Below are positions 31,945 through 42,299 of a stretch of DNA of 64,000 nt, piece after piece. How positions within the stretch are numbered: the stretch's first letter is position 1; every line of letters starts with the position of its first letter. The notes beneath the pieces were generated by a model. The model did no database searches. It was not told the DNA's origin and saw only the letters and a list, made by a program, of their open reading frames with translations. Made by a program: the position numbers and the translations under genes. Source of the DNA: Sycon ciliatum (lineage: Eukaryota; Porifera; Calcarea; Leucosolenida; Sycettidae); the NCBI RefSeq assembly GCF_964019385.1, contig NC_088645.1, positions 37,676,632 to 37,740,631 of the forward strand, in the 5' to 3' direction.

Positions 31945-32310
31945 AAGGCCTCAATTGTTAAAGTCATCGCCAGTTGCAGGAAGAGGCTTTCCATACAAGG
32001 TTCTTTTGTACTCATAAGCAATGATTCTGTCCTGTCGGAATCTCGTCTTCGGCTCTCGTGTTGTTCTCACTGTGTTGACATCTTCATTTTATTTTACTTT
32101 GATAAAGATGTTGAAAACCAACTGTAGGATTATTCGCTGTGATACTGGCTTTCAAGAGTCTTATGTAGCGACTGGACACTTGCAATCAGCTTCATGAAAA
32201 TGTATTTAATATTCAATTATTCATGCCTTCGTCACGGAATATGGATCTTTTATGCATACCGGTATTCCCGCTCGGAGAAACCCGGACCCTGGCTCAGTCT
32301 TGATCAATCC
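31945..32310. other. 3' flank, no gene recognised
   Basis: AT-rich. Nothing supported. Confidence 0.4.
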
Positions 32311-32590
32311 TTCATAAAGCCCAGTGGCGCAGATGACACACAGCCTGAGGTGTTCTGCCATGCTGACAAACTTGCTGTCACACCTTCGGCTAAGTATCTC
32401 GGGGTATTACTCGATGAGGAGCTGTCCTGGAAGCCCCAAATTGCACACTTGAGCCGCAAGACTGCTAGGACCATTGGCCAGCTCTGGAGGTATGGTCAAG
32501 GACTCAGTTTACGTGCAAGACGCACTTGGTTCTTTAGCATGTTCCTCTCTCAGCTATGCTATGGTTTCGGTATTTTCGTACTTATTATTA
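32311..32590 (+). pseudogene. LINE reverse transcriptase fragment (thumb region)
   Basis: The frame contains KYLGVLLDEELSWKPQI followed by RKTARTIGQLWRYG. The K-Y-L-G-V-x-L-D...L-S-W pattern is diagnostic of the region after the reverse transcriptase core in non-LTR elements. It ends at an ATT microsatellite near 32585. Truncated on both sides. Confidence 0.75.
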
Positions 32591-32756
32591 TTATTATGTG
32601 CTTGTTCGCGTAGACATCAGCATGGCCTGCAGCTGCATTCATGGGCATGCAAATCAGGCAAACCAGCCAAAAATGTTCGCATAAGCCACTTGGAATAGAT
32701 ACAAAAGACCACAACAGTTTCAGAAAAAGAAGAAATATGCGAAAAGAAGACAAAAA

Positions 32757-33044
32757 CTAGGGTGCCGACACCACTCAAAACAGATGCCCACCCAACCGCT
32801 TCGGTCAGCAGCATTTTCGTACTGCGTAATGAAATCACCACGTACATGTACATACATGTACATACATGTACATGTACATGTACATGTACATGTACATGTA
32901 CATGTACATGTACATGTACATGTACATGTATGTACATCTCCATGTACATCTAGTACTCCTGTCGCACAAATACATGTGCATGTGTACACGTCTGCGCAGG
33001 GATGGCGGCAGGAGTTTTTGTTTGGTCGGCACACACCCTAGCCT
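32757..33044. repeat. Inverted-ended repeat around a long (ACATGT)n
   Basis: CTAGGGTGCCGACAC on the left and GTCGGCACACACCCTAG on the right surround an uninterrupted (ACATGT)n of about 90 bp (32842-32935), the longest in the window. No convincing target duplication, so the mobile status is open. Confidence 0.5.
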
Positions 33045-33715
<671 letters not shown>

Positions 33716-34344
33716 CCCACCCACTCTTGGTGCGTCTAGGTGGCTATGAAGTCGAGACCCTAGGTCGGCGGAGCTCCCAAAACCTCACTACCACTGCCAC
33801 GATTCAGGTTGTGCGTGCTTCCCCTAGATGCATCTCATGTTTGGCATTTAAGGTTAAGTGGTCATTGTAAAAATAAAAAAATAACAAATTAGGCATTACA
33901 TGTACTCGTACAGTGCAAGCATGATTCTGTTGGCATAGCGATTGGGTTTGCACATACACATGTACATGTACACTGGTCATATCCGACACAACGGTTACAG
34001 TACTGCTCCCCGCATGCCTAACTTTTTTTGGCCAAACAGCTTGAGCTGCCAAAATAACACATTTGAGAAGCATCAACACAATTACATAAAAAGACTGATA
34101 ATTGTGCATGTACAGTAGTAATGTTATACAGACTCAGTAGGATCACTGCAGGTTGACTGGTTGCGTGCCTCGGCCACCACTTGCACTGCAGGGGACTCAG
34201 GCACGGCAGGAGCAAACCTGCTCCTGGACCCATGCATGCCTACAAATGAATCACACCGCCTGGTCGGCCAATAGTATGCGATGCATAACAGCAAAGCGAA
34301 CAGTAAGGAAACGTAAGTACTCCCGAAGTAAGTAAATTATTATC
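33716..34344. other. No gene recognised
   Basis: Short (ACATGT)n near 33961. Nothing else supported. Confidence 0.45.
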
Positions 34345-34895
34345 ATGTTCGTTCCCGAAGGGAGCTCACGACAGCCGATACCACCCTGTAAACCGTAGCG
34401 GGAGATGCAGCGTCTAACGGTGAGGATAAGTGGATAAGTCTCACAACCAGTGGCACAAGTGCCGAGAAACCCCGTTAGCTGCAACTACAATCAGGTACAT
34501 GTATGTGTATCCATTGTGCCTGGCCACAAGTTTTTTTGTTTTTTGTTTGTTTTTAGCAATGCAACACAATATTGTGGAAAGTTCACAACAATTATAGACA
34601 AGATCAAAAGGAAAGCTTTACAATCGGAACTTCCCAAGTTGTACAATGTACTGTTGAGATACCGAATTCAAATAAATCAATACCATACCATACCATACCA
34701 ATAAAAATAATAATAAAACGCAGCCTGTAAAATGTATGTGCCTGGCCACAAGTGCCCAGTTGACTGTTGGCAACAGCGCAGCGTGAAAACACCGCTCCCA
34801 GGCAGGACTTGAAGCAGGTGTACATGCACATGTACTGCTCGTATCTCAATCATGGTCCTTGACCAACCCACTGTGCCTGCCTGGTGCGAACAGTT
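34345..34895 (-). mobile_element. S2 SINE (minus), split by a LINE tail
   Basis: In reverse complement the head (34754-34895; ACCATGATTGAGA, TTCAAGTCCTGCC) and body (34345-34531; GAGCTCCCTTCGGGAACG end) follow the order of the SINE at 29636. They are separated by 205 bp of unrelated sequence bracketed by a 17 bp duplication. Confidence 0.65.
34515..34753 (+). mobile_element. 5'-truncated LINE tail with 17 bp target duplication
   Basis: TGTGCCTGGCCACAAGT occurs at 34515-34531 and 34737-34753. The 205 bp between end in GAATTCAAATAAATCAATAC, an ATACC microsatellite and A-rich sequence, typical of a LINE 3' end. The duplicated bases belong to the SINE, proving insertion into it. Confidence 0.75.
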
Positions 34896-35760
34896 GCTGT
34901 TAAGGAAAGCCTGATAATCAGTGTCACGTGACCGCATGGCCACAAACCTCATATAACTTCCGGCAACTGCATTGATAAAAGTCAGAAGAAATGAAGAAAA
35001 TGTCCGGATCTGGACGTGCCTTTTCAAAAGAACACAAAGTCCAGGTAAAGCACCGTTCACTAGGAACACAACGTGTAAGTAGAGCGAAGATCACCTGCAG
35101 TTCAAGTACTGGCCAAGTAAAAAGCTTGTAGTATCGGTACATGTACAGATTATTATTATTAATTATTTGTGCATCACCTTCTGCACAAGAATTGCACTCT
35201 CCGGCAGGCCTCACGCATGCTCCTAGAGTAAACCATCAGCAAAGCGTCACTTCAGTTGACACTCAGCTCAGTTGAGAGCTGGTCCGAACAGCGAAACCTC
35301 CTCAATGAAGGTTGACATTGTTGATTAGCCAATACAGTATACGTGTAGATATTGATTGAACCACACCCTTTTCTAGGTAAAGGAGAGCGTGCCTGCAAGC
35401 TACAGGCGCAATGTTCAGAGCGAAGCAAAATGATGAAGTGCAAAACAAACCGTGATATACCCAACTGCGGAAGTGCCCTGGATATCAGAAATAGTTGATT
35501 GTACTGATGTCCTCTGTCGTGTTTAGATGCCTGCCGTTGGTCTTCCCTACGTCTGTGGGAATCCAGAAATCCTTACTTTCCTTCCTTGATGTCGTAATGG
35601 CTGTGCTGGCGGTAGCAAACCATGGTCACGTCGTGTTCACACGGTCCCATGTGGAGCGTATCTCCTTGCTCTCTTCCCATGAGTCGTTCTTCCTCCATGT
35701 TGTCTCGTATACTTGTAGAAACAGGTAGCAGTGACCGAAAATATTTTTCAAAGTGTGTCC
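34896..35760. other. No gene recognised
   Basis: Nothing supported. Confidence 0.4.
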
Positions 35761-35764
35761 TTTC

Positions 35765-36007
35765 TCAGGTCTTATTACGCAGTGGCGCGTACTTGGTTCG
35801 AAGAATCTTTGCTTTGTGGCTCCAGTGACTGCGTGATTTATCTCTCTTCTCGTGCACAGACGTCTGGCCGTCAGGAACAGCGACTGGCTTCTCCCACAAA
35901 ACTCTTGACGTCTTACGGGCTCCGATCATCTTTGCTGGGATGCTTGAACTGGATTCACTACTCTCCAAACTTCGCTCATCCGTTAGGGTTCCCAAGACCT
36001 TTGCCAT
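35765..36007 (-). CDS. RVLWE-motif family protein 1
   Basis: The ATG at 36007 (context CAAAATGGC) gives exactly 80 residues; an open extension upstream has no ATG I can favour. A Ser-rich stretch at 13-22 precedes R35-V-L-W-E-K-P41, then a charged linker, then S63-H-K-A-K-I-L-R-T-K-Y73 and a basic end. The 81-residue protein at 39142 (plus strand) shares R-V-L-W-E-[KR]-P and the S-H-x2-K-x5-K-Y tail at similar positions. A TATA box sits 175 bp upstream with no upstream ATG that I could find between. No known family recognised. Intronless as read. Confidence 0.6.
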   Translation of the reverse strand: MAKVLGTLTDERSLESSESSSSIPAKMIGARKTSRVLWEKPVAVPDGQTSVHEKRDKSRSHWSHKAKILRTKYAPLRNKT

Positions 36008-36181
36008 TTTGATTTGTCTTCTACACACAATTTCGCTCCCCAGGGACACCAACTTTGATGTGATCCGTCTAAATTGACGCTATGTGAACAAGGTGGAAAT
36101 AGTTTAGAAAGAGAGCAGCCAATTGTTTTTTCTAGTAATACTCTGGAAGAGCTGAATAGTCCGGATTCGCCTTGAAGAGCA

Positions 36182-36189
36182 CCTTTATA
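36182..36189 (-). promoter_or_regulatory. TATA box (minus strand)
   Basis: CTATAAAGG on the minus strand, giving a start near 36155-36160 and a leader of about 150 bases to the ATG at 36007. Confidence 0.55.
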
Positions 36190-36194
36190 GCGGG

Positions 36195-37400
36195 CTGGTG
36201 GTAATCTACACATCACGAGCTCGCCTTGGACCTTACTCTTGCCGTCTCGGTGGATCTGGTTTGTATCTGAACTGAGTCATCAGAACGCGCTCTTATTGAA
36301 CTAAGAAATAAGTATCAGCGTGACGAGGACTCACTGCAGCGTCATACATTGTACATGTACATGTACATGCACATCCAGTTCACCTTGAAGGTTGCACAAA
36401 GTGATGCTGTTTAGTGCCAGATCAACGGCTGGCATCAGCACTGGCCCTGCATTTTGGTGACTCATCAATCCCTTGCTCTGAACTGGTAGCCATTGTAGTG
36501 TAGTGATGTTGCCATAGAGTCGAGTAGGTGCCGGACAGTGCTAGGCACGAGTGCTGTCGCTACAACAAGGCACGCTGTGCCGTCTGTACGCCTAGTTGGA
36601 ATAGGCACGGCTGTGCTGGCCAACGTCGTCAGCATCAACAAATCAGCGAGATCACTTACCTGTACATGTACTTGTATGTCAACGTTATGACGTCTTTGGA
36701 AGTACAGTCATGTAGATGATGCCCAGTTCGGTTCAGCCAGCACTGCACTGCACTGGACAGGACATGCAGAGCACCAACCATGGTTCCGGTGCTAACACTT
36801 GATCCAGAAAACCGGAGAACGAACCATCCTGGTTATTCATTATTTTTATTATCCTCCTTGGCTCACCATCTGAGTACAGCATTATCCCATAGTATTTTGT
36901 TGGGTTGACGACAAATTCATTGGCTTGGCTGACTAATCCGAGATGCCTCGTTAAATGGAGTTCTTTTTCATGTGGCTCCTGGCTGAACTGGAGACCCTCT
37001 TCACATCGAAGTACATGTACATGTACATGTACATGTAGTACTAGTTGTGTAGAATCGATCTACCTTCGATGACGTCATAAGTAATCTTGCTCATGTTGGA
37101 GGATGACGTCGATGTTGTAGCTGATGATAAAAATGAAAATGGCAAACACACATGTCAACATACATGTACATGTACATGTATATGTTTGGCAAGGCCGCCG
37201 CGTTCAGCAAGAGACAGATACATGTATTGCAGTGGCATCTTGGCTCAAGGTGAACTACAGTGTACAAAGGATGACGTTGCAGTGGGCCCTTGTGACACTG
37301 ATGATTATTTCTTAGTTTAATAGAGTACATTCCGATGAGTCAGTCATAATCCATGGTCAATATACAGTGTAGCGGTAAATTTCACCCCGCTGATGCGTTT
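36195..37400. other. No gene recognised
   Basis: (ACATGT)n runs near 36350, 36661, 37013 and 37160. No supported gene. Confidence 0.45.
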
Positions 37401-38159
37401 TTTTTTTTCGATTACTACATGTATGTTCTTTCCTTTTTTTCTTCTTTTTTTCTCCTTCTCTTGCCACGGCTGGCTAACGCCCCTCCTCTTCATTGGCTTC
37501 TGCCATTGGACGGTGAAAAGGATTAAATTTAAAAATCACCGAAAGCAAGTTCCAAGACGACCTTGTGTTGTGTGGATTACATCCGGTTCGCGATAAACGT
37601 GTTCTTACAAGGCGAGTCCGCACTGCATGTATTCAGCTCTGTCAGAGAAATTGAAGAAGGTTAATTTTTCTTCTATTTTTAAGTAAATGCGTATACTCCT
37701 CTGTAGCCATCCATAATAGCAAGAGTATTATTGTTGTTCGGCGGTCATCGCGGGCCAAGAAGTACAGCTTGGCCTGTTGCTCCAACGTGAAGAAAGATAT
37801 CTGCGTCCGAACTAAAAAATGAGGCCCACCATTATCACTCTTGTCAGCACGGTTGTGGCCTGACGCGGTTTCGGAAGCAAATGTCGTGTCCAAGTTTTTC
37901 CGCCTTATATGCATTGTGTTTCTGCTCCTATCGCTGTCACGTGTTTGCATGGCGTCGGTGCGTCTCGCCAATGAATAGCTTTGTTAAGCAAAAACCCACA
38001 CTATCAATTTTTTTAGTTTCAAAACCCACACTATCGCGGGGCGTGGACCTACCTCAGCGGCCGTATCCTGGAGAGATATGTTGCTGCTCACAGATGAACC
38101 CTGATAATGATCAGCAAGTTCAAATTCAACTCGGTTGAGCTGCTCGTTTGCTTGTTTTA
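37401..38159. other. No gene recognised
   Basis: T-rich tract near 37400-37455. A minus-strand frame of 109 codons (37642-37971) has no recognised motif. Confidence 0.4.
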
Positions 38160-38331
38160 ATTGTATTCTATTTTCGTCACGCGTTTTATATCGCATATGT
38201 TTTATATCGCCATCAATATCCTGTTTGGCTGTTGTCGCTTCGGCTTATGCGAAAGCTATACATGCTGTGTATATCTACATTGCATTGATGCCAACGCGGA
38301 GAAGCTTCTAATAAATAATAATAATAATAAC
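38160..38331 (+). mobile_element. LINE 3' tail with (AAT)n
   Basis: TCGCTTCGGCTTATGCGAAAG forms a hairpin-like 3' UTR block. It is followed by GCTTCTAATAAATAATAATA, the microsatellite end expected of a non-LTR element. Confidence 0.5.
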
Positions 38332-38589
38332 ACTATCCATTTTTTTAGTTTTTTTTATATACAAAAATATAGTGCCATAGATGCTCCATAGACGCTCCGA
38401 CTTTTTCTTGTTTATCAACGAGCAAACAACATTGCAATACAAAGCAGATTCACTGCTGCTGCTCCGAAAAACTTCAAAAAAAGGAGAAACAAAAAACCGT
38501 GAGACTATCAGCAATCGAACAAGATTCAACTACATGTACACGTATAATCCTATTGTTCAGTCAGCCACAATGGATCTAAGATGCCTAGC

Positions 38590-38629
38590 TCCGCAGCGAC
38601 TTGGGGGCTAGCCCCCAAGTCGCTGCGGA
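38590..38629. repeat. Perfect 40 bp palindrome
   Basis: TCCGCAGCGACTTGGGGGCT followed directly by its exact reverse complement, with no loop. Confidence 0.95.
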
Positions 38630-39141
38630 TCTGGCTGCAGACGACGCGTCATGGACAGGACACTGTGACCAGTGCGCTTTGCAGGCTGCGTGCAGCGAAT
38701 CCTTAGACCTTAGTGTAGGAGTTCAAAAGGTCGTGTGCGCACAGCATGAGACTGGTGGACAGCATTGAAACAACTCTACCTTTTACAGTACGGTCGCTAA
38801 TGCCTCGTCTCACGTCTGTACGGTCATGTCTGTGCATCGTTCCTGCATGCTCGCAGAACGGAATCACTGAGCTGCAATGAGAATACAATACATAGGTCGT
38901 AACGAGAATGACATCTTCCAACCCAGAAACTCAACCACACAGTTGTTTGTGAAGCGACATCGACTGCTTTTCCGTGCTGCAAACCATTCCGAACTATCGT
39001 CATAATTATACAATGTCAGGTACATGTACGTTCATTAACCTATTCAACTACATTAACTCGGTCGGCAAAGAACTTCTATTAACGTTGGAGTGAGAAAACT
39101 GCTTTAGACAGTCAGGATAGTCCCAAACAATAATCTCAATA
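38630..39141. other. No gene recognised
   Basis: 5' flank of the next small gene. No clear TATA box seen. Confidence 0.4.
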
Positions 39142-39387
39142 ATGTCGAAGACCTCGGAATCTTCTCAAGCTCAGCTGAAAGTGGAGGGTGCCCACGCTCC
39201 CAGGTCAGAATCTGCAGCGCCCAGGTCCAACTCAACTACAAAGGCAAGGGTTCTTTGGGAAAGGCCAGAGCCACTCTCGAAGGGACATCCAAGACTAAGT
39301 CACAATACAAGCCAGCGCACGGCACCACAGGACACGGGTCCTCGTTTCAGTCACAGCCTGAAGAGATTCAGCAGCAAGTATCAATGA
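39142..39387 (+). CDS. RVLWE-motif family protein 2
   Basis: ATG-initiated, 81 residues (MSKTSESSQ...). A polar Ser/Ala-rich N-terminus leads to R36-V-L-W-E-R-P42, then a Ser/Thr/Gln-rich linker, then S70-H-S-L-K-R-F-S-S-K-Y80 and a final Q. The length, the central motif and the Lys-rich tail match the minus-strand protein at 35765-36007. The two ORFs are about 3 kb apart, divergently oriented, with their 5' ends facing. No TATA box is apparent. A distant AATAAA is not obvious. Function unknown. Confidence 0.6.
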   Translation: MSKTSESSQAQLKVEGAHAPRSESAAPRSNSTTKARVLWERPEPLSKGHPRLSHNTSQRTAPQDTGPRFSHSLKRFSSKYQ

Positions 39388-40085
39388 GTGTGATGGGACT
39401 CCCTGCAAGCGCTACCGTTGATGTTCCGGGCACATGCAAAGGAATGCTTGACATCTAAATCGTCCAGCAGTGGCAGGTGAGCTGGAAGGCCTTCCTACTG
39501 TACATTTTGTTGTGAGCAGCCTTGATTGTCCTTGTTGTTCGGTTCTGAGCAGTCATAATTATAAAAACTTAGAAGTTGCGACTTCAGCGGTAGTGGTGAT
39601 GATCAAGACATGATTATATCATTGGTACAAGTACATGTATTTCCCTAACGTAGCCTAGTACGTCCAGCCACCTTTTATTGGCATTGTATGGGAGATGTCT
39701 CACCATTAGATTCCCACCCACTCTTTGCGCTAATTTCTTAGTATCTTATGATCATGCGGTCGCTGTCCCACTGTCGGTTCGCACAATGTATAGTGCATAG
39801 CGGCAAGAAAGAGAAGCAAGCCTTTACTCTGTGTGAAATATATTTGGATGTTATCTGTATATCATTACTCACTGGTTTTCGCAGAATGCTCACTTTTGGA
39901 GCCAAAAGTGGAGTGACTAGAGTTTACAATTACATGTATACACGTTTAAAATAACACACTCATCAACTATGATAATACCCATTTCATACCCCCCCCCCCT
40001 TCATAAAATTAATACCTACTGTTTTCTTTCCTTTCATTTCATCTTCTTTTCCGTTCCTTTCTTCTTCATACACATTTTAAACATT
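39388..40085. other. No gene recognised
   Basis: Contains a C homopolymer near 39989-39998. Otherwise nothing supported. Confidence 0.4.
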
Positions 40086-40089
40086 TTCA

Positions 40090-40192
40090 TCATATTGTGA
40101 GAGCCGTGGGCCAACAGCCCCGGTGAGAAGGCAGTCTTGCCTGTTCATATGGTGAAGTAAAATAAAGAAACAACAACAACAACAACAACACT
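40090..40192 (+). mobile_element. LINE 3' tail with (ACA)n
   Basis: GAGAAGGCAGTCTTGCCTGT, then GTAAAATAAAG, then a CAA/ACA microsatellite. The short GGCAG...CTGCC-like hairpin before GTAAAATAAA is shared with 47882-47975 (inverted) and about 51200. Confidence 0.65.
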
Positions 40193-41810
40193 CACTCACA
40201 CCTTCAGGCCATGCGCACGCCAATCAAGCTTGAGTGGGAACTTTGTTCTTTGTCCAGAGAATGGGCTCCGCAGGAGGTGTCCTTTGAAGTGTTACAACGT
40301 GACAGGACTCTAATCCGCGTGCACATACCGTGTACCAGCATGGCCTTATGGCCTTCCGTCCGCGGAGCATTCATTGTTGCTGAAATTACACTGGTTCGCA
40401 TGATCATTGAGATTTCGCCTCTAACATCTAGCCAGCTCTCCACTTGCACTTTGGACAAAGAACACCGGGCAGAGACCAGTTGTTGCACCAAATTGGCCCT
40501 GGAGGCGTTACAACTGGGCTTTCCGTGCATCGCCCCATAAGATTGTACAGTATAGCGTGATCAGAACTGGTGTGATGCGAAGTGGTTCCTACTCGACAAT
40601 CACTGGGACTTTGCCACGGAATAACTCGCCAGCAACTCAAAAACTTTCGCTTAGCGGCTTTCGGCATTCGAAGATGTTTACCCTCAAATGGACTTACACA
40701 TGGCACTCTGTCGCTGTAGGCACGACACAATAGACGAATATATTGCTGCTTTTGTTACTTGTCCCAACCACAAACTCACAACACCATTGTTTGCCTTTCT
40801 TGCGTGTACGCGACCGCGTGAACCACCTTATCATGCAAAAATAATAATCAAATCAATGAGCGTTGACAAGCAAACAGATTTTACTTGCACAGATGATCGA
40901 ATGAAGGCCTCTCGCCGAACTGTTGGCGTGGCAGGGCATGCCCAGTGCTTGGTGGATAAGAGGGTCCCCTGTTTTCACGGCAAGGGTTAGGCACATCCAC
41001 ACGGCATGCTGGCTGCGCATACTGCACAGCGCACACACAGTTTGTATTTTACTTGATACCATAATTATTAGCCTGAACAGAGCGGGTGCCAGTCGATAAA
41101 TTAATCCCCTTTCTTTCATATCAGCCATGTTTAACGAATCATAGCCAAACTAGTGCCACCTGTGTAGAAATAGGCGGACTTGGGAGCTACAAAGAGAAGG
41201 CCCTCTTTTACGGGCGATCCAGAGAGAACCTGAAAAGTGGATATCCATCAATGTCCACTAGAAGGCAGTGGCGCGAAGGGCGCGCGTGCTACGAAGTGCC
41301 ATAAGCGGTCGCAAGACGCATACATGTATGGTAGCGACGTTCTAAAAGATGGTTCCTACTGCATGGCATGCATGGAAAACACATCGGCTCTCGAAAAGTA
41401 CTCGAGCTCAACTGGCTTGCCCCATCTCACGACCCCCGCGCGCTAAATTTCCAACTTCGGGTACTTCAAAGGAGGCAATGTGCCATAAATTGTAGGGGAC
41501 CGGTCGCGGGCAAATGCGCAAGTGCATCATCACTTTGCACAGGTATGGTCTACGCCTACATGTACATTTATCCCCGGTTATGTCCAATATGGGTGAGACG
41601 GAGAGATCATGGCAAGCTACAATCATTAATCATTTCGCGTCCTCGTACACGTGTAGCACTGCCCCTCGTGGCAGAGTATACCTGAGCATGAGCTGCACCT
41701 GTTTGTCCTGGTCAGTTATCAGTGTCGGCATGATCAGAGGCAGTGCAAAGCGTGTCGAGAACGGGAAATTATCAAATGGGGCAGGCATCGCAACAGCAAT
41801 AACGTCATGT
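40193..41810. other. No gene assigned
   Basis: An open frame at 40211-40540 (109 codons) and others up to 105 codons overlap shadows on the opposite strand. None has a recognisable motif or splice/promoter context. Confidence 0.35.
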
Positions 41811-41814
41811 GTTG

Positions 41815-41930
41815 TTATTGTTGTGTGAATTCTTTATTGTCACGACGGCACCATCGCCAATAAGATAATGTTGTTGTTGCTTCAAGTCTTTATTCTCACG
41901 ATAGACAGTGGCCAATAAGAGACAGTAGTG
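41815..41930 (-). mobile_element. LINE-like 3' tails (minus)
   Basis: Two similar units, TTCTTTATTGTCACGACGGC and GTCTTTATTCTCACGATAGA, are each preceded by a GTT-type microsatellite. In reverse complement they read as hairpin, AATAAAGA and a CAA tail. Confidence 0.45.
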
Positions 41931-42237
41931 TGACAGAGGAATACGGGAAGGGGTGGTCGCTACACGAGCATACAGAGTTTTGGAACAGCAGGGATATCAG
42001 GGTTTTGAAGAGAGTGCGAGAAGGGATTTCGCGAAGCTGGGTGGACAAGCAATTAAAGTAATGAAGGGCCCTTGCACAGGGTAGAATGGAGGCAGCGATC
42101 AATTCTCGGAGTTGGCAAGTGCCAAGTACGAGAGCGACGTATATTGTACGAGGGTTGCACACTAGTGCACTGCGAGCAGTATGCAGCGAGAGTATACGTG
42201 GTTGGGCATACATGTAATTGTGGTGCAGAGAATGTGC

Positions 42238-42239
42238 GT

Positions 42240-42270
<31 letters not shown>

Positions 42271-42292
42271 TTTGTTGTTGTTGTTGTTGTAC
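42238..42292. repeat. (GTT/GCT)n microsatellite
   Basis: About 55 bp of GTT repeats with GCT interruptions. Confidence 0.9.
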
Positions 42293-42299
42293 TTTCTTT

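Noticed and set aside
32757-33044. hAT-type MITE call for the CTAGGGTG-ended repeat
   Set aside because: Ends are imperfect and no matching 8 bp flanks are present, so kept only as a repeat.
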